This document shows, one piece after another, positions 1 through 7,410 of a stretch of DNA of 60,785 bases (positions within the stretch are counted from its first letter, which is position 1; each line of letters starts with the position of its first letter). The position numbers and the translations under genes are program-made. This stretch comes from a virus. The notes beneath the pieces were generated by a model that did no database searches, was not told where the DNA came from, and was given only the letters and a program-made list of their open reading frames with translations. The stretch is taken from positions 1 to 60,785 of the IMG/VR virus record IMGVR_UViG_3300027763_000065, one strand, 5' to 3'.

Positions 1-1
1 G

Positions 2-328
2 CTGGCCACCGTCCAGCGGTTGGGCCTGCGCCGCCACCCCAGCCGCTGCCTCTGGCCCCGGGCCTGGGAGCTGCGCACCAACCTCTCCGCCTACGACGCC
101 CTGTACGTAGCCCTGGCCGAGCAGCTCAATGCCACCCTGCTCACCGGTGATGCCCGCCTCGCCAGGGCACCGGAACTACGTTGCCCCGTGGAGGTGCTGG
201 TGCCGTGCCCACCACTGATTGATGGCATCCAGCACGGCCTCAATGCCGAGCCGTCGGCGGTTTTTGACGATGGGGGTCCCGAGGATCGAACTCGGCTAAG
301 GCGAATTATGAGTTTGAGCAACAGCTAG
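2..328 (+). CDS. PIN-domain (VapC-type) toxin, C-terminal part, host flank
   Basis: The frame is open from the first bases, so the N-terminus lies outside the window. The stretch NLSAYDALYVALAEQLNATL followed by LTGDARLAR matches the C-terminal half of PIN ribonucleases: the D of SAYDALYVALA and the D of TGDARLA are the usual third and fourth acidic metal ligands. PIN toxins cleave RNA and are normally held by a partner antitoxin encoded upstream. The end of the frame runs through the attL repeat (269-314) and stops at 326-328 in prophage DNA, so the last residues are phage-derived. In an unintegrated chromosome the frame would instead continue into the antisense strand of the tRNA and end in SSLHSPDC. 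Confidence 0.7.
   Translation: MATVQRLGLRRHPSRCLWPRAWELRTNLSAYDALYVALAEQLNATLLTGDARLARAPELRCPVEVLVPCPPLIDGIQHGLNAEPSAVFDDGGPEDRTRLRRIMSLSNS
269..314. repeat. attL, left copy of the 46-bp attachment core
   Basis: These 46 bases are identical to 60485-60530. They correspond to the tRNA-Met 3' half from the anticodon loop to the discriminator base, plus two bases beyond. Identity stops at T315 versus C60531. This is the displaced tRNA 3' end that integration at a tRNA gene leaves behind. Confidence 0.93.
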
Positions 329-591
329 GCCTGGCAACGGGTTTGGTCTGGCCGGTGCCTAGTTCGTGACTTGCTCGGTCCGCTTGAGCCTCAACCTCAA
401 TCAGCTGGCCCATCGGGGTCTTGGTTTTCTAAATGAATGGGCTGCCGTTGCGTCCCTGGCAGGAAGATTCCCGGCTCAGTTGGGTCGGAGTCGGTAAAAT
501 GCTGTAGACCTGGCCGCCGTTAAAACCGGAGGCACAACCAGAAACGCCGCTAGGTTTGCCTTGATCCAGCCGCCAAACACAGGAGATTGAA
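329..591. other. Intergenic leader at the left prophage end
   Basis: No convincing gene is seen. It lies between the end of the PIN frame and the first rightward phage gene and must hold the promoter for 592-4020, but I see no clear -35/-10 pair. The only strong signal is an AGGAG ribosome-binding site just before the ATG at 592. Confidence 0.5.
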
Positions 592-1038
592 ATGTCTAAA
601 TCGAATGTCTTTGAAAACGCCTGGCTGCGGCTAGTGTTCCTAAATGAACCCATCGCCAATATCGGTGACGCGACCGGATTGCGGGGGTCAGTAACGTCGG
701 GGCAGCTGTTCTTTTCATTGCACACGGCAGATCCCGGTGAGGTAGGCACGCAGGCCACCAATGAGGTGTCCTACACCGGCTATGCCCGCGTCGCCGGTGC
801 GCGATCCAGCGCCGGGTTCACGGTGACGGACAACTCGGTGTCACCTGCGGCGAATGTCGATTTCCCGCCTTGCACAGGTGGCACTGCGACCGCAACACAC
901 TTTGCGGTTGGAGTTGCTTCTTCGGGCTCGACCGTGGTGCTTTACAAAGGAGCTATCAGCCCAAATATCCCCATCTCTTCGGTCCCTATCCCCATAACAC
1001 CGCGCCTGACCACAGCTACCTTTATCACGGAGGAATGA
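592..1038 (+). CDS. Phage structural protein with HTADPG and SYTGYARV motifs
   Basis: 148 residues. The SLHTADPGE motif followed by ATNEVSYTGYARV is shared by a widespread family of small phage virion proteins, often annotated as tail-fibre or neck proteins. The rest is beta-rich with a Thr/Ser-rich C-terminus (TTATFITEE). An AGGAG ribosome-binding site precedes the ATG. It is the first gene of a tightly packed rightward operon (592-4020). The exact position in the virion is not known from sequence. Confidence 0.6.
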   Translation: MSKSNVFENAWLRLVFLNEPIANIGDATGLRGSVTSGQLFFSLHTADPGEVGTQATNEVSYTGYARVAGARSSAGFTVTDNSVSPAANVDFPPCTGGTATATHFAVGVASSGSTVVLYKGAISPNIPISSVPIPITPRLTTATFITEE

Positions 1039-1040
1039 TT

Positions 1041-1076
1041 ATGTCTTTGATCTGGCAAGCAGGGGGTGATAAATGA
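1041..1076 (+). CDS. 11-residue micro-ORF coupled to the next gene
   Basis: ATG at 1041 opens MSLIWQAGGDK and stops with TGA at 1074-1076. A strong GGAGG (1029-1033) sits 7 bases before the ATG, and the stop overlaps the ATG of the next gene at 1073 (ATGA). Its likely role is to deliver ribosomes to 1073 by translational coupling, because that gene has only GGGGG at 1062-1066 as a weaker site. Whether the peptide has a function is unknown. Confidence 0.35.
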   Translation: MSLIWQAGGDK

Positions 1077-1531
1077 CGGAGCGGAAACAGAAGATCGCGG
1101 CAAAGGTGGCGCAGTTTGCTGGGATGGCAGAGCCGGATGTCGCCGCCGCTCTTAATGCGCCGGACCCGACCTTGCCCAAGAAGCGGGTGGATGTTGCGAC
1201 ATCAGAAGCGAGGGAAATTCTGCTTTCCACGGGTGAGTGGGGGGCGGTGGTTCTTGCCGCCGAAAACACTGCGACCCCCCAACAGCTACGTGCTACGTGC
1301 ATTGTCCTGCGCGATACAATCACACAAACGGCGAAGATCCCTGTCAGCGAATCGAGAATATACAGCACAACGACAGACCTGCTTAATGGATTAGTTGTTG
1401 CCGGGATTCTAACAAATGACACCCGCAATGCGCTGATGGGCCTTGCAGACGTATATCAGTCATGGGCCGACTTGGAAGGCGTGGGTGAGGTTACAATTCG
1501 CGATGTTGGTATTGCCAGGGGGAACATCTGA
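1073..1531 (+). CDS. Conserved phage protein, mostly helical
   Basis: 152 residues. The N-terminus is helical (ERKQKIAAKVAQFAGM), followed by a predicted all-alpha body without transmembrane segments. I do not recognise a catalytic motif. It is embedded between virion-type genes, overlapping the neighbours upstream by 4 bases and downstream at a shared base (1531). That context suggests a structural or assembly role in the adsorption module. Confidence 0.5.
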   Translation: MTERKQKIAAKVAQFAGMAEPDVAAALNAPDPTLPKKRVDVATSEAREILLSTGEWGAVVLAAENTATPQQLRATCIVLRDTITQTAKIPVSESRIYSTTTDLLNGLVVAGILTNDTRNALMGLADVYQSWADLEGVGEVTIRDVGIARGNI

Positions 1532-1962
1532 TGGCCGTCGCAAAATGGGCCACACCCGCTTCTCGCGGGTCTAACATTGCCGGAATCGCGATCAATCAGC
1601 TAGCAAGTGGATCGGAAACAATTCCTGCTAATGCAATCCCCTATGACAACGGCTCCAGTAGGGATCTCTATGCAACAGTCACCGTTAAACTAGCTTCGCT
1701 CACACCGACTGCGGGCGGGTCCATCACGCTGCGCGTCTATAGTGGTGACGGCACAGACGTTCCAGACATCGGCGGCGGCTCTTTTGACAGCTATGTGGCG
1801 GCGCTGACAGTAAGTACAAGCGCCAAGATCGTAATATTCCCGATGGTGCGGCTGTATCCTTCTTCAAACATGCGTTTTACGGTCGTGAACAACGCAGGCG
1901 TCTCGACACCGGCCAGCGGCAACGAACTTTACGTCCGCCCCTACAACGAGGAAGTGACCTGA
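1531..1962 (+). CDS. Beta-rich putative virion protein
   Basis: 143 residues, rich in Ser, Thr, Val and Gly. Alternating patterns such as ATVTVKL, SITLRVYSGDG and MRFTVVNNAG are typical of a beta-sandwich. There is no signal peptide or catalytic motif. It begins on the last base of the preceding gene and ends 1 base before the next. Likely a decoration or fibre protein of the left-end structural block. Function inferred from context only. Confidence 0.5.
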   Translation: MAVAKWATPASRGSNIAGIAINQLASGSETIPANAIPYDNGSSRDLYATVTVKLASLTPTAGGSITLRVYSGDGTDVPDIGGGSFDSYVAALTVSTSAKIVIFPMVRLYPSSNMRFTVVNNAGVSTPASGNELYVRPYNEEVT

Positions 1963-1963
1963 G

Positions 1964-2800
1964 ATGCCGCGCGGTGTTTCGCCGCTGGACGAGGCGCGGT
2001 TGCAGGGGCGGCTTTGGCCGCTGGAAGAATTGCGCCCTCTTGCGTGGTACGACGCATCTGACCTTTCAACCTTAACGCTTGGCGCCAGCGGCATCACTAC
2101 ATGGCGCGACAAGCTCAGAAGGTCGGCTTTGAACCTGACCGCAACCGGCAATCCGGGGCTGGCTACGGTCAACGCGCCTGCGGTGTCTTGGACGCCCCTG
2201 CCGGTTGTGGTTTTCAATGGCACCAGCCATCTGATGACCGGCGCGGCGATCAGCAATTACGCCCCGACCACAGGGTTTTCGTCAATTGCGGTGGTGCGGG
2301 TGACAAACGTGCAGGGTTGGATAGGCAATGGCGACGGCGCTCCTCCGGTCTGGGCCGATGCCCAGGGTTGGGTTGCAATGGCTGTCAAGCAAAGAACAGG
2401 CGGGCAGTTTCAGGGTGGCCTCTATATCTACAATGCCGGTGACAAAACCGCTTGGGCGGATTTGACATCATCGACAGCCCCCGAGGCGGGGATCATCTAT
2501 GTCGAGCTTGCGTCCGCGTCGTCCCATACCGTGGCGACGAACATGAGCGCCGCAATCGCGACATCAAACCCTGGAGGCCCCCAAGGTGGCAGCACAGGGG
2601 CTGCATATCGCATGGGGCTATCCACTCGATACCTCGGGATGGAACTGGGCGAAGTGTTGCATTTCGGGCATGCCCTAAGCCCAGCCCAGCGTTCCAAAGT
2701 TGAGGGCTATCTGGCGTGGAAGTGGGCGCTGCGGCCCCTTCTGGCGGCTAGGGTACCGCGACATCCCCACGCAGGACTTCCGCCGCTGATCGGAGTTTGA
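1964..2800 (+). CDS. LamG/concanavalin-like phage structural protein
   Basis: 278 residues. The N-terminal AWYDASDLSTL and the ITTWRDK stretch, then VVFNGTSH, follow the pattern of LamG-type jelly-roll domains found in phage fibres. The C-terminal LSPAQRSKVEGYLAWKW resembles the conserved end of such lectin-like domains. A short Pro-rich tail (RHPHAGLPPLIGV) leads to the next gene 1 base later. Probably binds a glycan on the host surface. That role is inferred from fold resemblance and neighbours. Confidence 0.6.
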   Translation: MPRGVSPLDEARLQGRLWPLEELRPLAWYDASDLSTLTLGASGITTWRDKLRRSALNLTATGNPGLATVNAPAVSWTPLPVVVFNGTSHLMTGAAISNYAPTTGFSSIAVVRVTNVQGWIGNGDGAPPVWADAQGWVAMAVKQRTGGQFQGGLYIYNAGDKTAWADLTSSTAPEAGIIYVELASASSHTVATNMSAAIATSNPGGPQGGSTGAAYRMGLSTRYLGMELGEVLHFGHALSPAQRSKVEGYLAWKWALRPLLAARVPRHPHAGLPPLIGV

Positions 2801-2801
2801 C

Positions 2802-3692
2802 ATGCTGCGCAACCGTGTTCCCCGGCTGGCGGGTGGCGGTGGTGGTGGTGGCGGGATCACCAGCGCCGTAGGGTCGGCGGCGGGCAGTGCCGCCGCGCAA
2901 GGACAGGGGGCATCTATCGCCGCCGCAGCCGCGTCAGCAGCAGGTGTCGCAACGGCAGCCGGTGTCGGCTCCGTTGGCGAATTGATAGCAAGCGCCGTTG
3001 GGTCGTCGGCTGGTGTTGCCACAGCATCAGGACAAGGCCAGGCCATTGCCGCTGCAACTGGATCGGCGTCCAGCACGGCAACGGTGCTCGGTGATGGCTC
3101 GGTTGCAGGCTCGGTGGCAGCCGGAGCCGGGGCTTCAAACGGCGCTGCAACCGTGTCCGGCCAGGGCCAGTCCAGCGCTGCCGCCACTGGGTCTTTGGCA
3201 AGTGTGGCAACTGCAAGTGGGCAGGGCGCGGCCATCGCCGCCGCCGCTGGATCGGCGGCAGGCGCGGCCACGGCGGCGGGCCAAAGCCCGTCGGGCGGTG
3301 GACTTGTTGCGGGTGCAGGATCGGTCGCCGGTTTGGCCACGGCACAGGCCCAGGGCGCGCTGATTCTGGCCTTTGCCGGAGCGTCCTCTGGCGCGGCCAC
3401 AGCATCGGGGCAGGGCGCGGCCATCGCCGCCGCCGCTGGATCGGCGGCAGGCGCGGCCACGGTGCAGGCCCAGGTGGCGCTGATTCTGTCCGTTGCCGGC
3501 GTTGCCTTTGGAGCGGCCACAGCATCGGGGCAGGGCGCGTCGACCGCCAGTGCTGCGGGCACAGCGATGGGGGTGGCCACGGTGAGTGGGTACGGACCAG
3601 CCATGATTTCCAGCCGCTTTGCCTTCCCTGGCGATCCAGCAAATGGCGGTAAGCTAGCTATATCACGCCGTGGCGGGCGTATTGTAATCTGA
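2802..3692 (+). CDS. Ala/Gly/Ser repeat protein of the adsorption block
   Basis: 296 residues with a poly-Gly run near the N-terminus (residues 12-19), then about 11 imperfect repeats built on GSAAGAATASGQG. The sequence is very low in charged residues until the last 30, which become basic and aromatic (SSRFAFPGDP). DNA repeats include a perfect 55-bp direct repeat (3219-3273 and 3408-3462). Such silk-like spacers occur in fibres and adhesins. Slippage could change repeat number. The antisense strand is open as well because of the biased composition, but the sense frame fits the operon. Function unproven. Confidence 0.55.
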   Translation: MLRNRVPRLAGGGGGGGGITSAVGSAAGSAAAQGQGASIAAAAASAAGVATAAGVGSVGELIASAVGSSAGVATASGQGQAIAAATGSASSTATVLGDGSVAGSVAAGAGASNGAATVSGQGQSSAAATGSLASVATASGQGAAIAAAAGSAAGAATAAGQSPSGGGLVAGAGSVAGLATAQAQGALILAFAGASSGAATASGQGAAIAAAAGSAAGAATVQAQVALILSVAGVAFGAATASGQGASTASAAGTAMGVATVSGYGPAMISSRFAFPGDPANGGKLAISRRGGRIVI

Positions 3693-3699
3693 GGTTCTG

Positions 3700-4020
3700 A
3701 TGGATACGTTTTACATGAAGGAGGGCAACACATCGCCCGCCATTCGATATGAGCTATACCCGCCAACGGTAGATCTGACGGGAGCAACAGTGTTGTTTCA
3801 AATGCGCGAGCTACTCTCGCTTGGTGGGGCTACGTTGATTAATGATCCTGCCGTGGTGGTGATCGAAAAGGATACGCCAACGGTGGAATATTCATGGCAA
3901 ACAGGGAATTCGAGTGGCATTTATGAGGCCGAATTTGATGTGACCTACGCCGATGGCACAACTGAAACCTTTCCAAACGATGAGTTTATTCTAATCAAAG
4001 TTTCGAAGAAGATCCAATGA
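3700..4020 (+). CDS. BppU-N-like baseplate/fibre protein
   Basis: 106 residues. The pattern of an acidic start, YPPTVDLTGATVLFQMRE, a turn, then GIYEAEFDVTYADGTTETFP matches the small beta domain at the N-terminus of BppU-type baseplate proteins (DLTGA-V-F motif and YxAExxVTYxDG motif). In other phages this domain attaches receptor-binding proteins to the baseplate. It is the last gene of the rightward left-end operon and meets the leftward genes tail to tail with a 5-base gap. Confidence 0.6.
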   Translation: MDTFYMKEGNTSPAIRYELYPPTVDLTGATVLFQMRELLSLGGATLINDPAVVVIEKDTPTVEYSWQTGNSSGIYEAEFDVTYADGTTETFPNDEFILIKVSKKIQ

Positions 4021-4025
4021 ATATG

Positions 4026-4223
4026 TTAATCCACCTTAAACGCAATTCCTTGAATGACGTTTGCGACCATACTCCAACCAGCTACGGCATCCGACTGAAA
4101 GGATCTGCAAGCCAGTCCGCCATGACTTTGTGTACAACGTAACCAGCCCACAGAGGCGTGGGTTGCACCAACCGCCAGGAATAACCCCACAAATGTCAAA
4201 CACACAATCTGATAGCGTTTCAT
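4026..4223 (-). CDS. Small secreted or membrane protein, possible lysis accessory
   Basis: 65 residues. One hydrophobic N-terminal segment after MKRYQ (IVCLTFVGLFLAVGA) ends at a plausible signal-peptidase site (ATHA), followed by a Cys-containing periplasmic part. It overlaps the holin-like gene upstream by 4 bases (ATGA), so the two form a pair at the end of the leftward late operon, where lysis accessory genes are often found. No lipobox is visible, so it is not an obvious Rz1. Confidence 0.45.
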   Translation of the reverse strand: MKRYQIVCLTFVGLFLAVGATHASVGWLRCTQSHGGLACRSFQSDAVAGWSMVANVIQGIAFKVD

Positions 4224-4435
4224 CTAAACTTATCTTCTACATGTCGAAATCGTTCGCCTAGACTCGCCAATTCTTTATCGTGGCGGTTCAAAATTTCTAG
4301 AATTTTTCCTTCAAAGGCCCCCAACCCTCTGGAGATGCTCCACAACGCCTCAATCGCTGATTTCACCCCTGCCCCAAGCATTCCTACGCCCGTAAGTCCT
4401 ACGGCAACCAGGGCAATTGTTTCGCCGACGCCCAT
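4220..4435 (-). CDS. Holin-like small membrane protein
   Basis: 71 residues. The N-terminal hydrophobic segment IALVAVGLTGVGMLGAGV is followed by an amphipathic, charged coiled-coil-like C-terminus (ILEILNRHDKELASLGERF). Size, single membrane span, charged tail and position at the end of the late operon fit a holin or antiholin. The M15 endolysin is encoded far away at 50596, so lysis genes are not clustered. Assignment rests on topology only. Confidence 0.45.
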   Translation of the reverse strand: MGVGETIALVAVGLTGVGMLGAGVKSAIEALWSISRGLGAFEGKILEILNRHDKELASLGERFRHVEDKFR

Positions 4436-4478
4436 TGCATGACTTGTGTTTGTTCAGATTAAACAAATCTGGCAATCG

Positions 4479-5192
4479 TCACGACCAGTCGGCGGCCCTG
4501 GTTTGAATTGGGGCAATTCGCATGAAGGACCCGGCACCTGTGGTGTAAGCGCCACCTGGGGCCGCCGAGAGCAGGTATTGGGGGGTAAAAGTGCCGGGAG
4601 TGCTGATGGCGACAGTCCCTCGGATCGAGCCGTGGTGGCTGGCGCTGGCGCTGGTGAGGGATCCGGAGATCACCGCAGGAGTGGCAGTCTGCAGCCAGGT
4701 CGTGAATGCCGGGCTAAGCGCTGCCGGTGGGAAGCTGCCGCCGTCCAGCGATCGATAGACCAGCTGGTAAGCGATGCTGCTCAGCACGGCCGTGCCACCA
4801 AACCCGATCGCCAGGGTATGTGCCGTGGTGCCCGCTGTCTTCAGCAAGCTGAACAGAATCTCGAATTCGTATGTGCCGGCGGCTAATGTGACGCCTACTC
4901 CCAGCAGATTCTGAGCAGTATTGACGTTTGCCCCAGCAAGGGTAGCATTTAGCCTATACCTGTAATCGTAGCCGCTGCTGTTAAGCAGTCCCACAACATT
5001 CCAATCTGTATCGTTGCTATTCCGCTCTTTCATTAGGCCCGATCCCATGTCTGGCCACCGCAAAAAAGGGTAGGTAACCGACGGCTCTGTGGAACCAGAA
5101 TTTTGCGTAGCTAATGCCTGTAGGGCATTTTGTACATCTAGCCGCAGTGACAATCCGCTGGCGCTAGCAATTGTAAAATCGTGCTGGGCCAT
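4479..5192 (-). CDS. Phage tail fibre/tip protein
   Basis: 237 residues. The opening MAQHDFTIASASGLSLRLDVQ followed by NSGSTEPSVTYPFLRWPD and LMKERN matches the N-terminal domain common in phage and prophage tail fibres, with an aromatic/acidic motif near residue 47. The C-terminal half is beta-rich with a jelly-roll-like pattern (TYEFEILFSLLKTAGTTAHTL). It follows the J genes in the same direction, as side-tail-fibre genes do. Likely role: distal tail fibre that contacts the host. Confidence 0.65.
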   Translation of the reverse strand: MAQHDFTIASASGLSLRLDVQNALQALATQNSGSTEPSVTYPFLRWPDMGSGLMKERNSNDTDWNVVGLLNSSGYDYRYRLNATLAGANVNTAQNLLGVGVTLAAGTYEFEILFSLLKTAGTTAHTLAIGFGGTAVLSSIAYQLVYRSLDGGSFPPAALSPAFTTWLQTATPAVISGSLTSASASHHGSIRGTVAISTPGTFTPQYLLSAAPGGAYTTGAGSFMRIAPIQTRAADWS

Positions 5193-5224
5193 GTTTGCAA
5201 GAACAATGAGTTAGGCTTTCCAGT

Positions 5225-5908
5225 CTAAGGATTTATGTTAATGGTAATTGTCCCGCCGCTTATCTGATTGCCTGTGGCCTGCACATTGGTAGCCGCAGTG
5301 TATTGCAGTGTGCCAGTCCTGCCAGACGCACCAAAGACAATGTTATAAACGCTGCTGGTCAATGCGTTTTTATTTAGCCAGTCTGGATGGGTTCCGGTGA
5401 ATTGTGCTATTCCGGTTGCCGTGGCACTAATTAAGCTGACGATGTTTGTAGCCCCGCAAAAACTGAACGGACCGTCAAGGTAGAAAGCGCCAAAGTACAG
5501 GTCAAACCTGTTTGTCCATGTGTAAACGACTGGTGGTCCGGCCTCTGACGAAGTTGAGGTGTTAAAATAGTAATCAAATCGCTGTGCCCTTTGGCTAGTA
5601 TTGGAAAGCCCTGCGCTACTGTTGCTGCCATAGTTCACAGCCGCAGACAGAGATTGGCCTGAAGGCACCCAAATAACAGAAGCGTCGTTACACGTCAAGT
5701 CTTTGTATATAAAATTTCTCTGGTTTGGCGTTGCCCCTGTATTCATAGCTCCGCCAGACGGATTAAACTGTAACGGCCTAGTGTTGCCAGTTATGTTGGG
5801 AATTGGTACATAAACAATGGAAGACGTTGCAAACGTCAGTACTGATGGTTCGGGCCGCACACCACGGCTGCCCAGCAAAGCTTGATCGCGAAAGCCAAAT
5901 CCCCTCAT
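5225..5908 (-). CDS. Tail-tip associated structural protein
   Basis: 227 residues from the ATG at 5908, which overlaps the stop of the preceding J part by 4 bases (ATGA). An upstream start would only add an Arg-rich stretch encoded inside the J gene. After a short lead (MRGFGFRDQALLGSRG) it is a Ser/Thr/Asn-rich beta protein ending in TITININP. No catalytic motif. The position between J and the tail-fibre gene suggests a minor virion protein at the tail tip. Confidence 0.5.
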   Translation of the reverse strand: MRGFGFRDQALLGSRGVRPEPSVLTFATSSIVYVPIPNITGNTRPLQFNPSGGAMNTGATPNQRNFIYKDLTCNDASVIWVPSGQSLSAAVNYGSNSSAGLSNTSQRAQRFDYYFNTSTSSEAGPPVVYTWTNRFDLYFGAFYLDGPFSFCGATNIVSLISATATGIAQFTGTHPDWLNKNALTSSVYNIVFGASGRTGTLQYTAATNVQATGNQISGGTITININP

Positions 5909-7410
5909 CCCTGCACCGCGTAGACGGCTGTGGCGTCGGCGTCGGCTGGCCCCCAACAACGGATGCTTAGAATTCCTGTCTTGCCAGCTGCAATACTTGA
6001 TGGCCCCGTGGCTGGAGATTGAGTAAAAATCCAGCCAGGAAATGTGAAGGCGCGAGTCGTACCATCGCAGATGATTCGTATCGAAACTTCTTTGCCTGCG
6101 CTTCGGTTGCTTGTGGTAAATGTAACTGGGCCAGCAAGGTTTAGGGTAACCATTTTGCCAGCCAAAACAGTCATATCCAGATTCACGGTGGCAGCATAAG
6201 AAAGGGTTGTTGGTACATCAATTACGGGCAGGAACGCGGCATTCAATTGCCCATCTGTAATGCTTAGGCCTGGCCCCAATGTATTGAAGCCTCCTGCAGA
6301 TGTTGCTGCCAAAGCCACTTCAACAGCAAGTGAAAAAACCACAACGTCTTGGTTTATGTCAGCGACCGAAAGCAGAGCTCGACACCGAACCGATCGCGCC
6401 CGGACGATGCTGCGCGTCAACGGCTTCCAGGCCGACCAACTGCCTGCCAAGCCAGAACTCAGGGCATCGTGTGAATCTTGATATTCCAATCGAACAATGC
6501 CGCTTTCCGCTGTTTCATTATCAATGCTCAAAATTTCATCAACTGGGCCCAGCAGTGCATCCCATGTCGATGCAACCAACCTGGATCGGGATCGGATTAT
6601 TCGCCTTAGCTGTAAATCTTTGACAGCCCCAGCGTCAAAATCATTGGCAAAGTAATAAATTGCCTGCCTGCTGTCAAATCCGTAATCGTCAATTGGGCCA
6701 GGTAATCCATCAAAATTGCCGTCTTCTGCTAATTCATCCCATGTTCTTGTATCAACCCTTGGTGCACCATAGTCATCAATTGGCCCTGGCAACGCATCAA
6801 AGTCACCATCCAACGCAAGATCGTCCCAGTATTCATCGTTTAATCGCAGGGCCTGAATCGAGGCATCGAAGGCACAATTTCGTTTGACACCAGTGAATCC
6901 TGTTGCGGCCTCATCAATGGTGGCAACGACTTCCATCGCCGTTTTTGGTGCATGAAATACCACTGATGTTGTTGCAGAAACAGCCCCGCTGCCATTTTGG
7001 TGGCGAAATAGGTAGGTCCCCGTCAAAGCCGGCAGCAGCATCTGACCCTCGGCATTGGGGGCCTCCCCTTTGACCAAGGGGTTGCTGGTTGACCAGGTGG
7101 CGCCTGATAGATCCGGCGAATGCCGGATCGCCACGCTCAGCAAATCGTTGTCGACCTGGGCCCAGCTGGCCTGCACCACCCATTCGCCCAGCGCCACCAC
7201 GGCCGCATCCATCACCCGCTCGACGCTGCCATCAATGCCGATGACGCCGGTAGCCGATCGATCCACCTCTTGGGTGGGGGGCACAAAGGGATCGGAGCGG
7301 TTGCCAAAGGCATCAATCGCCACCACCTGGATCTCGTATCTCCCATCGGCCACCCCTGGCAGCACGATTGATGGCGTGGAAGTTGAGTAGGTCTGCCAGT
7401 TGCTGCTCAT
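5905..7410 (-). CDS. Tail tip (host-specificity J) protein, C-terminal part
   Basis: 501 residues. The first 40 (LPGVADGRYEIQVVAIDAFGNRSDP) are the second half of an FN3 domain whose first half ends the upstream protein. The middle has two near-identical acidic repeats (LPGPIDDYG, each preceded by WD-LA-DG-FD), and the C-terminal third is beta-rich with NLAGPVTFTTSNRSAGKEVS. In siphoviruses the J protein forms the tail tip and binds the receptor. Here J is encoded as two overlapping reading frames with ATGA coupling at 7407-7410. Whether they are joined or act as a complex is unknown. Confidence 0.7.
   Translation of the reverse strand: MSSNWQTYSTSTPSIVLPGVADGRYEIQVVAIDAFGNRSDPFVPPTQEVDRSATGVIGIDGSVERVMDAAVVALGEWVVQASWAQVDNDLLSVAIRHSPDLSGATWSTSNPLVKGEAPNAEGQMLLPALTGTYLFRHQNGSGAVSATTSVVFHAPKTAMEVVATIDEAATGFTGVKRNCAFDASIQALRLNDEYWDDLALDGDFDALPGPIDDYGAPRVDTRTWDELAEDGNFDGLPGPIDDYGFDSRQAIYYFANDFDAGAVKDLQLRRIIRSRSRLVASTWDALLGPVDEILSIDNETAESGIVRLEYQDSHDALSSGLAGSWSAWKPLTRSIVRARSVRCRALLSVADINQDVVVFSLAVEVALAATSAGGFNTLGPGLSITDGQLNAAFLPVIDVPTTLSYAATVNLDMTVLAGKMVTLNLAGPVTFTTSNRSAGKEVSIRIICDGTTRAFTFPGWIFTQSPATGPSSIAAGKTGILSIRCWGPADADATAVYAVQG

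Noticed and set aside
429-761. Leftward frame across the left-end intergenic region and first gene
   Set aside because: Overlaps a gene with strong SD and family motifs; no similarity or start signal seen.
2675-3787. Long leftward open frame antisense to the Ala/Gly repeat gene
   Set aside because: Its Pro/Ala repeats mirror the repeat gene, it crosses three rightward genes, and no ribosome-binding site or neighbour supports it.
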